From Lachnospiraceae bacterium UBA2864 (GTDB lineage Bacteria > Bacillota > Clostridia > Lachnospirales > Lachnospiraceae), in the NCBI GenBank assembly GCA_002350525.1, contig DEFA01000022.1, positions 216,710-247,369 on the forward strand: a stretch of DNA of 30,660 nt. The letters are read 5' to 3'. Positions 29,642 through 30,660 of this stretch are shown piece by piece. The stretch's first letter is position 1, and every line of letters begins with the position of its first letter. A program made the position numbers and the translations under genes. Under the pieces are notes generated by a model that had not been told where the DNA came from, searched no databases, and was given only the letters and a program-made list of their open reading frames with translations.

Positions 29642-30660
29642 ATGAATGTCAAAGCATTTATAAAAAAATATACCATGGTACTTGCGTTGGTAGTAGTATT
29701 TATATTCTTTACCATACTTACCGATGGAAAACTTGTTCTGGCTCAGAATATATCAAACCTCCTGCTTCAGAATGCTTATGTTCTGGTTATGGCATGTGGA
29801 ATGCTTCTGTGTATTCTGACCGGTGGTAACGTAGACCTTTCCGTAGGTTCTACACTTTGTCTTTCTGCAGCACTTGCAGCAAAGATCATGGATATGGGAA
29901 AGAGTCCTTTCCTTGCAATCCTTGTTTCACTTGCAGTATCTGTAGTTATCGGTGTTTGGCAGGGATGGCTTATCGGTTACATCCATATCCCACCATTTAT
30001 CTGTACACTTGCAGGTATGTTCCTCTTCAGAGGTCTTGCAAGAGTAGTACTTGATTCAAGAACAATCAGTGTTATGAATGATAAGTTTAATAATCTCTTC
30101 ACATCATACATTCAGATATCAGGTTTTGATGAGAAGGGTAGCTGCAAATCAGCAATCATTGTTGGTTTTGTAGTAGCTGCAGCACTTCTGGTTTACACAT
30201 TCATTAACATTGCAAAGAAGAAGAAGCAGGGTATTGCTACTTCACCGGTTTCTTCAATCATAAAGATGGCTATAATCGCTGTACTCATCATAGTTTATGC
30301 TTTTAAGCTTTCACAGTATAAGGGAATTCCGGTAATGCTTATCTGGATCCTTATAGTAGTACTTATATTTGCATTCTTCACATCATCAACAGTATTCGGA
30401 CGTTACTTCTACGCAGTCGGTGGTAATGAGAAGGCAACAAAGCTTTCAGGTATCGATCCTAGAAAGGTTTACTTCTGGGCATACTTCCTTATGAGCTTCC
30501 TTGCAGGTTTCTCAGGACTTCTCGTTGCATCACGTATCGGTTCTGTTGATGGTAACATGGGTAACTCTTACGAGATGGACGCTATCGCTTCATGTTTCAT
30601 CGGTGGTGCTTCAGCATACGGTGGATCAGGTACAGTACCTGGAATCATGATCGGTGCTAT
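29642..30660 (+). CDS. gguB: Multiple monosaccharide ABC transporter permease GguB (partial, runs off the window)
   Basis: The frame is open from the ATG at 29642, ten bases after AAGGAGG (29625-29631), to the end of the window: 339 codons without a stop. The product is a BPD_transp_2 permease with VLVMACGMLLCILTGGNVDLSVGS near the start, YIHIPPFICTLAGMFLFRGLARV, a long insert with KKKKQG around residue 195-200, GRYFYAVGGNEKATKLSGIDPRKV and the C-terminal loop CFIGGASAYGGSGTVPG. The longer central region with extra hydrophobic segments is typical of the GguB/MmsB type, which functions as a homodimer, unlike the two-permease system at 15776-17893. Only the C-terminal few dozen residues are missing. 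Confidence 0.93.
   Translation, partial: MNVKAFIKKYTMVLALVVVFIFFTILTDGKLVLAQNISNLLLQNAYVLVMACGMLLCILTGGNVDLSVGSTLCLSAALAAKIMDMGKSPFLAILVSLAVSVVIGVWQGWLIGYIHIPPFICTLAGMFLFRGLARVVLDSRTISVMNDKFNNLFTSYIQISGFDEKGSCKSAIIVGFVVAAALLVYTFINIAKKKKQGIATSPVSSIIKMAIIAVLIIVYAFKLSQYKGIPVMLIWILIVVLIFAFFTSSTVFGRYFYAVGGNEKATKLSGIDPRKVYFWAYFLMSFLAGFSGLLVASRIGSVDGNMGNSYEMDAIASCFIGGASAYGGSGTVPGIMIGA

Noticed and set aside
1..30660. tRNA, rRNA, prophage, transposase or CRISPR array anywhere in the window
   Set aside because: I looked for CCA ends, T-loop words, transposase motifs and regular repeat-spacer arrays and saw none that I could support by eye.

Overview
The window looks like a chromosomal segment of an anaerobic Firmicute, most likely Lachnospiraceae (Butyrivibrio/Pseudobutyrivibrio/Roseburia-like). 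The evidence is moderate GC, strong AGGAGG ribosome sites, frequent intrinsic terminators, a clpC-radA gene order, YesM/YesN-type two-component systems, and lipoproteins with LAAC/LAGC lipoboxes followed by low-complexity linkers. The family assignment is inference from style and gene content.

Bases 1-6105 are housekeeping and stress genes: the end of clpC, a small conserved protein of unknown function, radA, a convergent ThrH-type phosphatase, and a divergent EamA-type exporter. The thrH and exporter promoters face each other across a pair of near-identical 21-bp direct repeats. A PadR-DUF1700-DUF4097 operon follows, with its promoter embedded in nested palindromes.

Bases 6121-18010 form a sugar locus: an FGGY pentulokinase, L-ribulose-5-phosphate 4-epimerase (araD), a YesN-type response regulator, a YesM/LytS-type histidine kinase and a YtfQ-like lipoprotein, then a separate transport operon (binding protein, double-ATPase, two permeases; ytfQRT-yjfF order). 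The promoter regions of the kinase gene and of the transport operon share an unusual composite regulatory block, so catabolism and uptake are probably co-controlled.

Bases 18063-21158 hold a yybP-ykoY-type (manganese) riboswitch with its own promoter and switchable terminator, a set of further hairpins, a 75-aa winged-helix-like protein, a flotillin-like SPFH protein, and a zinc-ribbon membrane protein. A flotillin operon behind a manganese riboswitch is the most unusual arrangement here.

Bases 21196-30660 are a second sugar sensing and uptake locus: a membrane-anchored periplasmic-binding-like protein, histidine kinase, response regulator and XylF-like lipoprotein, then a chvE-gguA-gguB transporter whose permease runs off the window. 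In both sugar loci the sensory operon carries its own binding protein(s) beside a kinase/regulator pair. The transport operon carries a separate binding protein followed by an intrinsic terminator, which would make that binding protein far more abundant than the ATPase and permeases. This resembles the XylFII-LytS-YesN type of sugar perception.
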